A stretch of 64,000 bases of DNA from Apostichopus japonicus (taxonomy: Eukaryota > Echinodermata > Holothuroidea > Aspidochirotida > Stichopodidae): positions 1 to 64,000 of the forward strand of contig NC_092572.1 of the NCBI RefSeq assembly GCF_037975245.1, given 5' to 3'. A program made the translations under genes and the position numbers. Below the pieces are notes generated by a model. The model had not been told where the DNA came from. It saw only the letters and a program-made list of their open reading frames with translations, and did no database searches. The number at the start of each line of letters is the position of its first letter. Within the stretch, counting starts at the first letter, position 1. This document shows positions 9,478 through 22,222 of this stretch, piece by piece.

Positions 9478-12400
9478 TCCAAACAACCTGGTCACAATTT
9501 CCTGGTGAACACGTGGCTAACATTATCCTGGTTTCTGGCTACGTTAGTTAACACAATCTGGTTACGCTCCATCCGTCCTGGTGTAAACCTGATCTTAACA
9601 TACTGGTGAAAATAGATTATTTCCATAGTGCAATCCTCGCCTCTGATTGGTTGGTAGTCGCGACTCAAGACGTTCGATCTAGCAGATTCCTACGTAAGAC
9701 AATCGCAAGCAGGAGAAACTTCCAAATACAACGAAGAAATGTGCAAATAACCATCTAATTATTGCAGATGACGAAGTCAAATTCTTGCGAGATCAATGGG
9801 GTATGAGTTACCTCAAATCGGTGCTTAAATGTAAAGGTGAAATACCGGGATCATGTCGATTTTGTCATTTCTGTGATACAGTCAGTACGCGCGATATTGA
9901 AGTATATACCATACGTACGCATAATGAGTTTCGAGGTAATCGGTTGCCCGCGACACGGACGTGTATTACTTGTGTACTTAGCACTTCGTAATACCTACGT
10001 CCGCCGACGTTCACCTCTAGAAATGCCATTTCTGCGTAAGATTTCTACGATATGAATAATCAATCACCTTGTGACCTCACGTCAATTACCCACTACCTGA
10101 CGAGAAAAGCTGTCATGGCACTGAATATTAATGAGATCAACTCGGCAGTGGGCGGAGTCGCTTGCCGTTGTTCATCTCTTTATAGTATATGCTGCGTATA
10201 TTTTTATCATTTATTACACTTTAATGAGAATTGTGTAGGGGAATACATGACGAATATGTTTTAGTCTGATATATTTTGAGTCTCACAATTTTCTGACATT
10301 TGTTCGAATTAGTACTAGATTATATTCAACGCACTAGAGTTGTGTCCGAGCTCCGCCCATTCTGATACGTGTATTCATTTTCCGAACCAATCAACTGTTG
10401 GTCGAGTCTATTAGCGACACAGGGTCAGAAATCGGAAAGTTGTAAACAACTACAGATGTCGAATGCGGAGCATTCACATCGGTTGCACAGATAAGGTAAT
10501 CGGTGGAACCAAGAAAAAATGGCCGCCAAAACAAAAATATCGCGAACAATTGCTTAATATATTCATAAAATATCAAGATGAAATCACAGGTACCTCTAAA
10601 TAGCTCAAATAAATGTTTAATTATGTGTTAATGCAAAATTGACAATTTCAAGTCATTTGGAGAATGTTGAATTTTGGGGAACCGGGGTCGCCCCCTCCCA
10701 AAGGTCAAAATTTATACATCAGCCGATTTTGACCAAAATTGGTATTCGGACGTAAAATGAACCGCTGAAGCCAATAAAACAAATGTACCTGCCGAATGTT
10801 TCAAACCCCTATAACTTTTTAACCGAACATCACAGGGAGTTGCGGTTGGTATTGTTGGAATTGTCAAGAGAGTAAATTTCAGAATCGAACAATTAAATAG
10901 TTTTAAGATGGTTAACAAACCGAGTTGGCCGGATATTCGTGATTTCGTGACCTTTGACCTGAGTAACCGGCAAAAATGTCGGATAGGTTGGAATACCGTC
11001 ATTAAGTACGATTAGAGACTTCTAAGACAATATTCGGACGTTTGGTACCGGTAATTGAAAATTATCAAAAATGGGCCCTGTTTGTCATTATTGGTGCCCC
11101 GACATCTCCAACAGGGTCATACATACATTGAATTTGTACAGGGGTCACTTGTATTAACGGAACTCGAGGGAATTTTTCGGGAGACGGTAATTTGGACCTC
11201 TCTAACTCCCTCGGGGAATAAGGTAGGGACAACAAATTTGCATCGTACCTCGTCGTAGGTACCATTAATATTGTACAGTTTTTACAAAATAATCGGCCGG
11301 TCCATTTCTGGAGGAGACGCATTAGAAATTGATCGGGCCCAATTAGTGTAGGCTATATACGGGATATACGGGGATGGATTTTGTATAAAATATTTCAACT
11401 ACTTACCGTTCAAGGAAGGGGCTACAATTTATGGAGGGTATATTTAAAGGTCTGTTTTATTTCCATAAAAACAATTGCGGCGGTTCAATATCCCTACCGG
11501 TTTCCATGGCCCATCGAATGTAAAACTTGAATTGAGAGCACGTCAAAATTCAGTGGTCCTAACGGCATCGGACTAAAACAAGTCACTCCAAGCCAGAGGG
11601 AGGTGACCCGGACTTGAAATAACAGTGCTCATACCCGTGGGTGTCTACTAAACACCATACCATCGGTAGGCCGGGGAAACAACCCAGTGTGAGGTGAGAA
11701 GCCATCAAAGGGGGCTTTCGTCAATGTGTCGTAAATAAGTACATATGCAGCATACCAGGGCCCGAATTTGAGGGCCTGTCGAGCCTCACAGGAGGAGACC
11801 ACGGCTCTGTTACTTACAGGGGTAGCTCCCCGGGATCCAATCGACAGGTTTCAGAACGAATGTTGGCTGGCAATTGTTTACCGGGAGAGTGGGGGCTCCT
11901 CAAAAGGGGCCGACAGCTCTCTGAGAAAAATGTAGCCGATGGTACCTTCACAGGGTTATTTCAAGACTATACCACGCCTCGGGGAGGGGGGGGGGTAGGG
12001 CTTGTCATTCACATGGATAGCTCCACGGGATCTTAAGATTAAGTTCCATGACGTAGTTAATAGTCAAGAGATACGGACCTTCAAAGATGACAGAACGTAT
12101 GAAAATTTGGTCAAATCAGATATTTAAGGGCCCGGCCAGAAATCATATCCCTCAGAGACACAGGGACGAGGACTCGGAATTGAAATTAAATCGAACGGTA
12201 CCTAAGGGTGTCCACTACTCATTCTGAATACAGGCAGCCCATACGACACCCCAGTCGAGGGAACAATCGAGGGCGTACCGTACATATTTATTGCATTGTC
12301 AGTGAATAGAGGGGAGGTGGTCCTAACGGAACGCCCTCAAGAAGACAAATCATGTGGACATGTGGTGAAAAACAGACATTTAGAAGACAGAAGCAAAAAC

Positions 12401-13772
12401 ATGTAGCCCAAAGCCGGAGAGAAGAGGCATTGGACTTGAAGTTTACAGGGCATCCACCTATGTGTGTTTACTACTCCACGTCCATGGGTATTTCACAAAG
12501 GACAGAAAGGGGGTCAAAAACAGGGGGTGGGGTATTCCCTATTTTGCACGAATGAAGAACACCTATTTTTAGGGGGCCTCTTAAACGTATAGACTATACC
12601 ACATTCCCTATAATTAATGCTACCATGTGAGTAGTCTACACGTGGCTATGACTCTTCTCTCTCACATATCAAAAATTCAACCCTGTCACATACCCTCAGT
12701 GGAAAGGAAGGGGTACCCAAAAGAGTAACTGTTTTTTAACTTTTCAAGACAAAAACACCTATTTGGGGCGCACGTAGAAATCATATAGACAAAAAGCCTT
12801 TTCCGACCACATAATTATACGGAATTGGTGTTTGACAAAGACAGGGGTGTCTTCTACTCCACGTTCAATTGGAATGTCGATGGGTATTTCAGAGAGGACA
12901 GGAGGGGAGGCGAGAAGAGAAGTGGATTTTCCATATTTAGCACGTAGGAAGAACACGTTTGTTTACAGGGGCTTTTGGGACCTCCTATCTCCCAAACGGA
13001 AGCAGATATAGACCTGGCAATTGCTAATCTGGGCTCCTGGGCATCGATTATCCCCTTTGACGTCTTTTGGGCGAGATCGATTTTTGGGCCAGTTTCGGCA
13101 AAAAATGCAAGGGTACGTAACCCTTTACGGATTTTTAGGGTGAAAAAAGATTTTGTCGCAAAGACGGTTAATGTGTATCTTTCTGGTTGTTCTTGACACG
13201 CTGATTACGAATCTGAAGTTTATTTCTGAATCGGGTATTATTTGGGGCCGTGATGGCCCAAAAAGCATAGGAAGGGGGGCAAGGACCGGAGAGGGGTGTC
13301 TCCAAAATGAAAAAAATCACACCTCATCTGATACTCCTTGGGGCGCTGCTTATGAGTATGTGATTATTATGGCGGTTTGGAGGCGTGAGGAGGGGGGGGG
13401 GTATTTTATGCCTTCCCGGCGTTCAATGGCGCAGGCTACTGAGACTTTTGTGCTGAGTGTTTGGACTGTTTTTCATATCGCCCCCTACCAGCCTTTAAAA
13501 GAGACACACCTACAACTTTCATTATATTTTGGAAAGAGAACACCCTAGCGGTGGTAACCTGCAAAGATGGCTATAATCGGACTATCCTAGGGACCGTGGT
13601 AGAACGGTAGATTATGTTAACAAAATTACATTGAACGCGAGGGACCTTGATTGATGAATCCTAGGGATTGGGTTGGTCCGGGGTCCTAACGGTGCTAAAA
13701 CTTGAACAAAACGTGCGCATTAATGGGGAGTACGGACTTCGGGCGAAACCGAGAGTTGTCTACGGGGGGTAT
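9478..13772. other. Long unassigned interval
   Basis: This is 4.3 kb without a recognisable gene, RNA or mobile element. Scattered CCTGGT/CTGGTT motifs occur at 9490-9610. Several 60-130 codon frames are present (12352-12555 and 13153-13548, for example), but none shows domain motifs. The interval may be an old decayed element or unique subtelomeric DNA. Confidence 0.4.
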
Positions 13773-14515
13773 TGTAATATTGTGACGAGCCCGGCTCCTC
13801 CGATAGTAAAACTATATCGGGACTCGCGATAGAAAGGTACTGGGATATCTTGATGCCGTAATTATGCTTCTTCAGGAGATGTCTCGAACGGAAGAAAACA
13901 ATGACTTCACACAAAAAACAATTTGACGAGATAGGATTTGATTTGATGATTCGGTATAATTTCTTATCTGTCGATTCTCTTAACAAATAAAACTAAATTA
14001 CAATGATTTGACTTGACTTGACTCCGTCAATTAAACAATTAGGAGTGATGAACTTTCGGCGGAGTGATAAATTTGCTGACCAAGTGACGAACTGATCACG
14101 GAGCGCTGACGGAGTGATAAAACTTTCGGCCTCCTTTTACTTTTATACCCTACTTCCATAAAATCCCTCTGCGCACAATCAGTAGGCAGCCAATAACCTG
14201 ACCATCCTGTATTAACTTAACGATATAAAAATAAGTGCGCTGGCACTGATCTGCCCTGATTGGTTGGGAGTTTGGAAGTCCATCCCCTTTCTTATGGAAA
14301 CTTCCATACCACGTGAGAGAACCTTCTCGAATGTTCCACAGACATAATGGAATCTATTTTGGGAAAAGGCCCTGTACCAAGATTCAATAAGATAGTTAAA
14401 AACTTCTCGTGGGAAAACTGAATCCATGACCTAGATAAATACATAAGAGGCCTGTAAGGTGTCTGGATGGAGTGTTTCGGTAACATCAAAGAGATGGTAT
14501 CACTATTTCATAACA
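13773..14515 (-). repeat. 3' LTR of element 1 (743 bp)
   Basis: On the element strand it starts TGTTATGAAATAG and ends AATATTACA, the usual TG...CA form. A TATA-like GTATAAAAG lies on the minus strand at 14140-14148, a plausible core promoter. It equals the copy at 22239-22980 except for one extra C. Confidence 0.93.
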
Positions 14516-14530
14516 TCCCCCTCAATCTTT
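14516..14530 (-). other. Polypurine tract of element 1
   Basis: On the minus strand AGATTGAGGGGGA directly precedes the 3' LTR. This is the expected primer for plus-strand DNA synthesis. Confidence 0.75.
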
Positions 14531-15779
14531 TAAAATTTTTGGATACTCCAAAATTTTAACATCATACTGCTTTAACTTATCATTATCTCAAAAAGGTAGA
14601 GTACTGTAAGCACATTCACTAATATTCATTGACTTCAACAAATGGTCTTCATATATCTCAAAGGTTAACATCTTGGTTACGAATTATTAAAAATGATCAT
14701 ACGTTATATACATTGACACTATCTCCATGAAATTTTTGTGTACCTTTTCAATATTGATGACATCATATGATGTAATCTAAAAAAAAAAATATCATTAAGA
14801 TATCTTAAAGTTACATGACACAGCAAAATATGCAGTATCTTTTACAAAATACATTTATGCATTTCATACATCAATAATACATTTATATCAAAAGTGAAAT
14901 CATGCCGTGATTTGGGGTGAGATCAGAGAATACTAAACTTATAGTTATCTTTTAACTGAACAGAACACCTCAGCGTTCCATAAAAAAAAATCGTACATTA
15001 AAAAAGAACCTTAAAATATTATAAACTCATTTACAAAACCTCCTCTTTAAGGAAGGCATAGTTTCAAAACTGCTTTGAAACCCTGTGAATCATATACATT
15101 CACTTCAAGAAAATCAAGAAAATGTGACTCGATAGCATGGTGACCCTAGGTATGCACTCCGAAATGATCTAGTAAAGTACCAAAGTACTAGATATTCGAT
15201 ACCATAAAAGATACCCCATAGAGTATGACATCAACAAATCTTTCTTCAAATTTACACAATACTTAACATCTTGACTTTTCAACTTTTTACTTCATGAAGA
15301 AATTAAACTTTTGCATGAATATTTGAGGAAAAGAAAATATATACATAACTTCCTCAAAAGATCTATACTTTCATTTGCTTCGATAACTGTTGCTGTAAGC
15401 AAAAGTTGCATATCACCAATGCTGTCTCTAAATAGCCTTCAATATATAACATAAATGATGCAATGTAAATATCCTTAAAATATTTCTCAATATATGAAAA
15501 CCCATGTTGCTAATATTCCGGATATGTTCTAATTGCCGGGTAAACGTTTGAACGAATTCATAAGGAGAAATAAGGTATACTCACTACACATTTGTTATAA
15601 AAGATGAAACTAGGTCACTTGGTGGAGTTTTTAACAATAAAGCTTATATTGTTACACCATACAGTACAATGACTTCCACTTAATAGGTATGCAGGTAATT
15701 GCAATGACGCATTCCATTCATACAATTGTGGGTAAAACACCTGTTCATCTGAACTTAAGCAATTATGCAGTTATACATA
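14531..15779 (-). other. 3' untranslated region of element 1
   Basis: About 1.25 kb of AT-rich sequence lies between the pol stop and the polypurine tract. No frame longer than a few dozen codons was noticed, so there is no envelope or accessory gene here. Confidence 0.6.
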
Positions 15780-18700
15780 TTAACCATATAATGTTTGCAA
15801 CATCCTGCCTGGATTGCCTGTAATGTTCAATCCCTTTTCATGGAGAAAATTTATTATTTCCCCTGTGTTGGAATATTTTCCTACATTCCACCAAAAATCA
15901 TGACTCTTAAAGCCTGTTGGAAAACATGGTGTCTGATAGGTGACCAGAACCTGTAATTCACCCAATTTGTATCGAGCACGTTGGACTTTCATGTCTCCTT
16001 GTGGAGCATTTGCAAAAACTTTCTTTTGCCTTAATATGCTATCTTTCATGGAAGGATATGGAAGTGCTAATCCTTCATTATGTGCTCTATTCTCTAGAAA
16101 GGATGCAACATTCATTGGCTTAGTGGTCATAAGACACATGATGTGATCTGAAGTTACCCCTGGCAAAATGTTACCAAACTCATCATGAAACTCAATATGT
16201 GCATCTTGCATGACATTAACATTTTCTGCATTAGAAGTGTTACTACTCAAAACATTTCGCATTCGTGCAACCTTTTCACTTGATGAACCCTTCGTTTTCA
16301 ATACATTTCGCAATTTCTGAATGTTGGTGATATTCTTAGTTTCAGAAGATGCTCTTACAAAACATGGTTTTAGCCTGTTATAATTGAATACATCACTAAG
16401 AATTTCTCCTTTGAGAGTGGCCAACAAATAATGAGTCCTATCTAAAACTTGATGGATTACTAGTGGTCCACACCATTCTGCAGCAATTTTGCGAGAGTTC
16501 GCAGTCAAGGAAGAAGACGTTGGCTTATATAGATACACTAATTGACCCGTTGAATAAATTGCACCTTTGTCCAGTTTTGCACTTATCTTAACATTTTGAG
16601 CATCTTGTTGCTTCTTTTGTAAGACTAACATTACCCTTGACAAATGATCAAATCGTTTCTTTAACAATGCAGCATATTCTCCATGAGATTGTGACAATCC
16701 TGCCATTGGATTGAATGATAAATTTGTAAGATTTGGTGGCTTACGTCCAAATGCAAGTTCAAATGGGCTATAGTTACCTAACTGAGGAGAGGAAAATGTG
16801 TTATATGCATAGGCTGATGTTGGGACAAATCGTACCCAATCCGTACCAAACTGATTTAAGTTCACTTTGAGGAAATTTGAAAGAGTCTGAATGTGTCTTT
16901 CAACCTGTAAGCTTCCATGATTGCTTACACTGATGAACTTTTGTTCAATGCCCAAAGCTTTACTTAAGAGCTCCACTAATTTTCCTGTAAGAGAAGCTGC
17001 CGCATCACTTATAATACAAGACGGTGGACCAAAGGTTGTGACTACCCTCTGCAATAATGCTTCACATATTGTTTCAGCATCAAGAGTCTTAAGAGAAACA
17101 CATACAACAAATCTAGTGATCTCATCACAAACAACCATCAAATGTTTAAATCCTGTTGCCGTTGTGGGCATAGTCTTGAAATCCAGACTAAGTCTGTCAA
17201 AAGGACGATAAGAATCAGGAATGCGAGCATGATATTGTCTCAATTTGTCCGGTTTCTTACGGAATTCTTGACAACGGAGACATGCCTGAATATAATTACT
17301 GATGCGTTGAAACATATTGCGCAGATAGAAATGCTGTCTAATGGTCAAATATGTACGCATTACACCCTGATGATTACTTAACAAGTCATCATGATATCGA
17401 GATATTATTTGTTCTACCATAGTCTCAGGTACGACTAACTGAAGAGTCATCTTAGCATCATTAGTCTCATGCAAAAATATCCTGAATAACAAACTATTAC
17501 ATAACAAATAATCCTCTGCTTGAGAACGAACAGTTCTAGCATGCTTAACATTACTTGGAATAATATCATGTGCAAGAAAATCATAAATTGGTTTGTAGTA
17601 AGGACATGTTTGTTGTTGAACTTGCAACTCTTTTACATCAAATGGCAGATCATAGTTTTTGATCAGCTTTCCTTGAATTGCCTTCATGACTTTATTCAAT
17701 TCCTTTTGTTTTGGAATGTGCCCTGTAACCAAATGATCAATGTTTGTTATGACTGGCTTTGGCTGAGCAAATATTTCTGGAGGTGGTTCTCTGATTACCT
17801 CTTGCACTCTATGTCTACTCTGATCCACTAATCTTGGCTCTGTAGGTTGAGAAACACTTGTAAAATTTGGCACAACTAACATGTCTGGGCTAAATGTAGG
17901 TCCATTTTCACTCGGCATAGTAATAGTAGGCCTTTGACTATATGTTTCTCTCTTGTCATTAGAAATAACTGGTGGTGTCCTCTTTTGTGACTCAGATTGT
18001 GGTCTCTGTGTAACATGCTCATTAGAATGTGTTGCCTTAGGAATGGATGTCCTATTAACTCTATTTGTTGATACTTTGGCTGGGGAATCCTGCTTGGACT
18101 CCTTTGTGACTTTGTTCGGAAATAAATCTGGAACTTTGACTCCCATTGATCTTGCCATTGACCTTGTCATGATTGGATTAAATGTCTCCTTAGGTGGAGT
18201 TGAAAAATCCTCACCAGAATTGACCTCTTGAGCAACCTGATCTATTTCAGAGTGAAATTCCTGTGGTGCTCTAGACAAATAATCTGCCAAAACCAATTCT
18301 GAGCCTTTTTTGTAACCAACCTGAAATGTATATTCTGACAATTTGAACATAAGCTTACGTAAGCGTGAAGTTGCTGGTTCTTGTTTCGATTTAAACAATT
18401 CAACAATGGCTGAGTGATCAACATATGCCTCAAATTCTACATTTTGCAATAAATGTTTGAATGCTGTCACATTAATAAATAGACCCATCATTTCTAATTC
18501 AGTTACACTATACCTCTGACATGCTGGTGGTAATATCTTAGAGTAATATGCAATAATATTCTCTTTGCCATTAACTCTTTGTGTCAGGTATGATCCTGTT
18601 GCTACTCGTGATGTGTCGCTATATAATACAAAACGACCATATTTCTGTGGCATATGCAGTATAGGTGGATTACACAACAACTCTTTAATACTTTGAAATG

Positions 18701-20654
18701 CACACTGATGTTCCTCTGTCCATTTAAATACCTTTCTCTTACGACTCAAATGATGTAATGGTCTCAATAGTGCTTGAATATTTGGAAAAAACGAAGCCAC
18801 ATAATTAACTGCACCTACAAATCGTCTTACTGACTTAACATTGTGTGGTTTCGGTGTGTTCCTAATCGCTGCACATCTGTCATGCAAAGGTTGGATACAA
18901 GCCTTACCTTCTGGGGTTATCGAGAGCAAATGTCCCATATATCGGACTGAATTTTGAAAAATGCTACACTTTTTCGGAGAGATTTTCAATCCATTGTCCA
19001 TTAAAACCTTAAAAATTGCCTTTAGGTGTTGTTTGAGAGATCGTTTGTCTGCACTGTACACAATAATATCGTCATGATGAGCAATACAGAACTTATTTGA
19101 ATTTGGGATCGTTGCCAAAATATCATTAATTTGCGACTGAAAGATCGCTGGAGATAAATTCAATCCCTGTGGTAAGCGTTTATAATAATAATGCTTTCCT
19201 CCATGAAATGAAGCAATACCTGTATACTGTTGTGCATGAACACTAAGTGGCAGACAGAAGAATGCAGACTTTAAATCAAGAACACCCAAAATTTTGGCTC
19301 CAGAGTACCCTATGGTACGGATAGTCTCATTCAGTAATGGAAATGGGTAATTGAGACGTTTTATCCTACTGTTCAAGTAGCGAAAATCTGTGACAACCCT
19401 TTTGTCTTTTGTTCCCTTCTTTGGAATGAGGAAAACCGGTGAGGTATAAGACTGATGTCCTACCGCTAAGATTCCTAATCGCACTAATTTGTCAAGCTCA
19501 CTGGCGACAATGACTTTGTCCTCATCTGAAAGTCTATAGGGACGTATGTAAAATGGCTCATCATTAGTAAGAGTAATATCAGCCTCATAATTTGGACAGT
19601 GAGATAATTCACCATAAAGAGAAAATGCATCTCTATGCGAGTCTAGAAATTCATAAATGCTTTCTGTTTCTGAAGCATTCAGAATACTTTGTTCCAAATT
19701 AATGTTTTCTCTCATGATTTCCTGTTCGGATTTCGAAACCAGGGGATCATCGGCTGTTAAATGTGGATAACGATGTAAATTATATCGTGTAATTGCATCA
19801 CGATTCTCTTTAGAGTTAGAATTGGTTCGAAAAAGAGACGGGTTTTCGATGTCTCTCATGACATTGAGAAAATCTAGAGATTCAGTAGGTATGTCTTCTG
19901 TGACCGTAATGATATCCGCTAAATCTAAATGAGCCACTGTGCGAGAAGGATGCAGACAAAATTTCTGGTTACCCATGTTCCTTAGTAGAATCTTTGTTCT
20001 ACCTTTATGCATTTTCACTAACATTCGTGAAGGACACATACGAGATATTAGAGGAAATGGTTTAATAACCATATCTGCATTTCGTGCATATAGTGGAAGA
20101 CGTCCCTGTACAGTAATGTATCTCTGCTGACCTGGGTAAATAACAAATCTCTGCACTGGCCTAAGGAAAACTTTGGCTTGTTTAATTCTAAAACAATTTG
20201 TGGTAAAGTCCAAAGATCCATTCAATTCCTTCAGAGTATGACTACCTAATATTAAGTCAATACCTGTCAGGTTTGCAGCAATTAAAGCAGAAAGCTGAAA
20301 TTCATGACCCTGAATTTTGACCTGAAATGTTATCGTGCTATACGCATGAATAAACTGACCATTACCCAACTTTAGGTTTACTACATCAACTGAGACTGGT
20401 TGTATAGAGGATAAATACTTTGAATTTTGCACTGTAGAAGAAGAAATGATAGAGCGTGTCGCTCCACTATCAAACAACAATGAAATTCCTTTACCATCAT
20501 GTAAAGTACCTCTTACAAAATTACGTGTGTCCAGTTGAATATCCACACTACGGTCGTTACCTGTATATCTAGAACTAGGAATATTACTATTCTTCCAAAT
20601 ATTATTTGCTTTACGTTTTGATCTTCCTTTACTTGGTACATTGTCTGGAGTCAC
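15780..20654 (-). CDS. pol: Pol polyprotein of Ty3-type element 1
   Basis: The frame is open for 1624 residues. The protease active site is DSGA at residues 62-65. Reverse transcriptase spans about 370-580, with the catalytic Asp pair at 528-529 inside AHHDDIIVYS. The position before DD is His where most relatives have Tyr-x or Phe-x, which is unusual. RNase H acidic residues are visible at D680, E719, D746 and D791. Integrase has an HHCC zinc site (H1088, H1095, C1125, C1128), the catalytic triad D1158, D1217 and E1252 (34 residues between the last two) and a GPY/F-like module near 1394-1410. A linker of about 200 residues separates RNase H from integrase. A tail of about 185 residues (1440-1624) has no motif I recognise. 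Pol lies in the -1 frame relative to gag and its open frame overlaps the gag stop by about 30 bases, so expression by -1 frameshifting is likely. The listed start is a GTG-type frame start, not a proven initiation codon. All catalytic residues are present. Confidence 0.95.
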   Translation of the reverse strand: MTPDNVPSKGRSKRKANNIWKNSNIPSSRYTGNDRSVDIQLDTRNFVRGTLHDGKGISLLFDSGATRSIISSSTVQNSKYLSSIQPVSVDVVNLKLGNGQFIHAYSTITFQVKIQGHEFQLSALIAANLTGIDLILGSHTLKELNGSLDFTTNCFRIKQAKVFLRPVQRFVIYPGQQRYITVQGRLPLYARNADMVIKPFPLISRMCPSRMLVKMHKGRTKILLRNMGNQKFCLHPSRTVAHLDLADIITVTEDIPTESLDFLNVMRDIENPSLFRTNSNSKENRDAITRYNLHRYPHLTADDPLVSKSEQEIMRENINLEQSILNASETESIYEFLDSHRDAFSLYGELSHCPNYEADITLTNDEPFYIRPYRLSDEDKVIVASELDKLVRLGILAVGHQSYTSPVFLIPKKGTKDKRVVTDFRYLNSRIKRLNYPFPLLNETIRTIGYSGAKILGVLDLKSAFFCLPLSVHAQQYTGIASFHGGKHYYYKRLPQGLNLSPAIFQSQINDILATIPNSNKFCIAHHDDIIVYSADKRSLKQHLKAIFKVLMDNGLKISPKKCSIFQNSVRYMGHLLSITPEGKACIQPLHDRCAAIRNTPKPHNVKSVRRFVGAVNYVASFFPNIQALLRPLHHLSRKRKVFKWTEEHQCAFQSIKELLCNPPILHMPQKYGRFVLYSDTSRVATGSYLTQRVNGKENIIAYYSKILPPACQRYSVTELEMMGLFINVTAFKHLLQNVEFEAYVDHSAIVELFKSKQEPATSRLRKLMFKLSEYTFQVGYKKGSELVLADYLSRAPQEFHSEIDQVAQEVNSGEDFSTPPKETFNPIMTRSMARSMGVKVPDLFPNKVTKESKQDSPAKVSTNRVNRTSIPKATHSNEHVTQRPQSESQKRTPPVISNDKRETYSQRPTITMPSENGPTFSPDMLVVPNFTSVSQPTEPRLVDQSRHRVQEVIREPPPEIFAQPKPVITNIDHLVTGHIPKQKELNKVMKAIQGKLIKNYDLPFDVKELQVQQQTCPYYKPIYDFLAHDIIPSNVKHARTVRSQAEDYLLCNSLLFRIFLHETNDAKMTLQLVVPETMVEQIISRYHDDLLSNHQGVMRTYLTIRQHFYLRNMFQRISNYIQACLRCQEFRKKPDKLRQYHARIPDSYRPFDRLSLDFKTMPTTATGFKHLMVVCDEITRFVVCVSLKTLDAETICEALLQRVVTTFGPPSCIISDAAASLTGKLVELLSKALGIEQKFISVSNHGSLQVERHIQTLSNFLKVNLNQFGTDWVRFVPTSAYAYNTFSSPQLGNYSPFELAFGRKPPNLTNLSFNPMAGLSQSHGEYAALLKKRFDHLSRVMLVLQKKQQDAQNVKISAKLDKGAIYSTGQLVYLYKPTSSSLTANSRKIAAEWCGPLVIHQVLDRTHYLLATLKGEILSDVFNYNRLKPCFVRASSETKNITNIQKLRNVLKTKGSSSEKVARMRNVLSSNTSNAENVNVMQDAHIEFHDEFGNILPGVTSDHIMCLMTTKPMNVASFLENRAHNEGLALPYPSMKDSILRQKKVFANAPQGDMKVQRARYKLGELQVLVTYQTPCFPTGFKSHDFWWNVGKYSNTGEIINFLHEKGLNITGNPGRMLQTLYG

Positions 20655-20683
20655 TGTATGATGAGTGCAATCATAAGTGCTCC

Positions 20684-21634
20684 CTAATGAAAATTCTGTG
20701 TTGGTACTTTCTTTACATTAGCCTCCATTTCATGGCTTAGGCGAATTTGGCAATATTGTGCAAAATGACCTCGATTTTGGCAGTAATGACATGTGATTGA
20801 AGGATTAAAATATGGTAACCTTCTCCTGTTATTATTTCGACCTGTCCTAGGACCACGAGAATCACGAGAACTATATCTTTGCCTCATGTCTTTTGGATTG
20901 TCTTGTGATTCTGACCTACGTGACTGATCAAACTTGGTCTCTAATTCCTGAATTTTATTACACAACTCGTGTATCTCAGAAGATGCAGAAATAGTAGGAG
21001 TCTGAACAGAAGATGCTTTGTCGTGCATTGCCATAAATAGTTCGGAAGAAGCTGGGGGTTGACTTTGGATTTGTAAGTCAAAATAGCACTGTACTTTCAT
21101 GACCAAATCTGCAATTGTTGCTTTTGGTGATGCAGACATTAACACTGCTGAGCGACATTGCAAAGGCAGGGTCGAGATGAATTTATCTCTAATTTGGTCC
21201 TCGCCATAACTTAATTGTGCTGCAGCTTTTGAAATTTTGGCCAAATGTGCTTGAGCTGTATCACCTGGCGCATAGCTTAATGCGTGAAATGCCTGTGATT
21301 TAGCATAGGAAGAAGTGCCTGGACTGAAACGAGCAAGGAATTGCTTGCGCAGATCAGCAATAGTTGAAAAATTTTTGTTTTCAATCCAAAGTCTGGCTTG
21401 GCCTTTAAGTGTTCGCTTAAATATGCGACATATTTCATTAAATTCTTCCGCTACAGCCTCAGGGGTGGTTTGGGACGGCAATTTATGCACCTCTAAATAA
21501 TCTTCAAATCCCAAATAATGAGCTTCGGCTAAATCTGCATCAATTACATCGCCCTGAAATCGTGATGCATGGCAAAAAATCAGTGGGCCTATGTTTCTGC
21601 ATAACATTAACAGAGGTCGAAGTTTCCTGTTCAC
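20684..21634 (-). CDS. gag: Gag of Ty3-type element 1
   Basis: This 316-residue frame has a retrotransposon-gag-like central region, a basic segment and a CCHC zinc knuckle near the C-terminus (CHYCQNRGHFAQYC, C-x2-C-x4-H-x4-C), expected to bind element RNA in the particle. The frame opens without an ATG at its edge. An ATG in a different frame at 21644-21642 begins a short reading stretch that stops after about 34 codons. A single-base frame break near 21560-21620 is therefore possible. Otherwise translation could start at the in-frame Met around residue 10. The stop lies 30 bases before the listed pol start. Confidence 0.85.
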   Translation of the reverse strand: MNRKLRPLLMLCRNIGPLIFCHASRFQGDVIDADLAEAHYLGFEDYLEVHKLPSQTTPEAVAEEFNEICRIFKRTLKGQARLWIENKNFSTIADLRKQFLARFSPGTSSYAKSQAFHALSYAPGDTAQAHLAKISKAAAQLSYGEDQIRDKFISTLPLQCRSAVLMSASPKATIADLVMKVQCYFDLQIQSQPPASSELFMAMHDKASSVQTPTISASSEIHELCNKIQELETKFDQSRRSESQDNPKDMRQRYSSRDSRGPRTGRNNNRRRLPYFNPSITCHYCQNRGHFAQYCQIRLSHEMEANVKKVPTQNFH

Positions 21635-21644
21635 TGACGGACAT

Positions 21645-22222
21645 TATGCCGCATACAATTAGGCTAGTTATGAGTATACAACATGAGCCTATACTCAATT
21701 GAACACACTATCGACCGTTATTAAATACAAATAACAAATATGCAATACATGGACACGATTAAAATAACTTATCGTTACACTCTGATCTCAAATAGGGGTT
21801 GGGATACAAATTGGCATGATTTCACTCACCCTTAAGTTTAACTAAGAACTGGTAGTGGAACTGCAAACGATGATTGAAGTCCCTCGGCTAGTAGTAGTAG
21901 TAGTAGTAGTACAGTAGCGGCAGGTAGTAGCAGTAGCAGGTGGGCCTACATCTCGTAAGAACTTCAGATTCGTTCGCCGTTAACATCGGGTCGAGTCTAG
22001 GCTTAGATCGCGAAAATGTTCAGTTCTGATGTTTAGAGCTGTAGTATGACTAACTACTATTTACGCGAATGTTCAAACGCGAACTGCATGCTGGGTTGAT
22101 TAACGTTAGTTAGTGTACAGATCAGTGGTTCCGGCATCCGGTGTACAGGCTTAGGCTAGTATAGGCCGTCTTCCCTCGTAGACTGTTTCCGTTAGGCTAG
22201 GTCGTGAACATGCGTTGTGATG
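21645..22222 (-). other. 5' leader of element 1
   Basis: This is the untranslated leader between primer site and gag. It contains a short TAG/AGT trinucleotide run at about 21890-21911 on the plus strand. No other feature was seen. Confidence 0.6.

Noticed and set aside
13720-14489. Short minus-strand frames repeated at 22192-22954
   Set aside because: Their duplication is explained by the two LTRs of element 1 and they have no coding motif.
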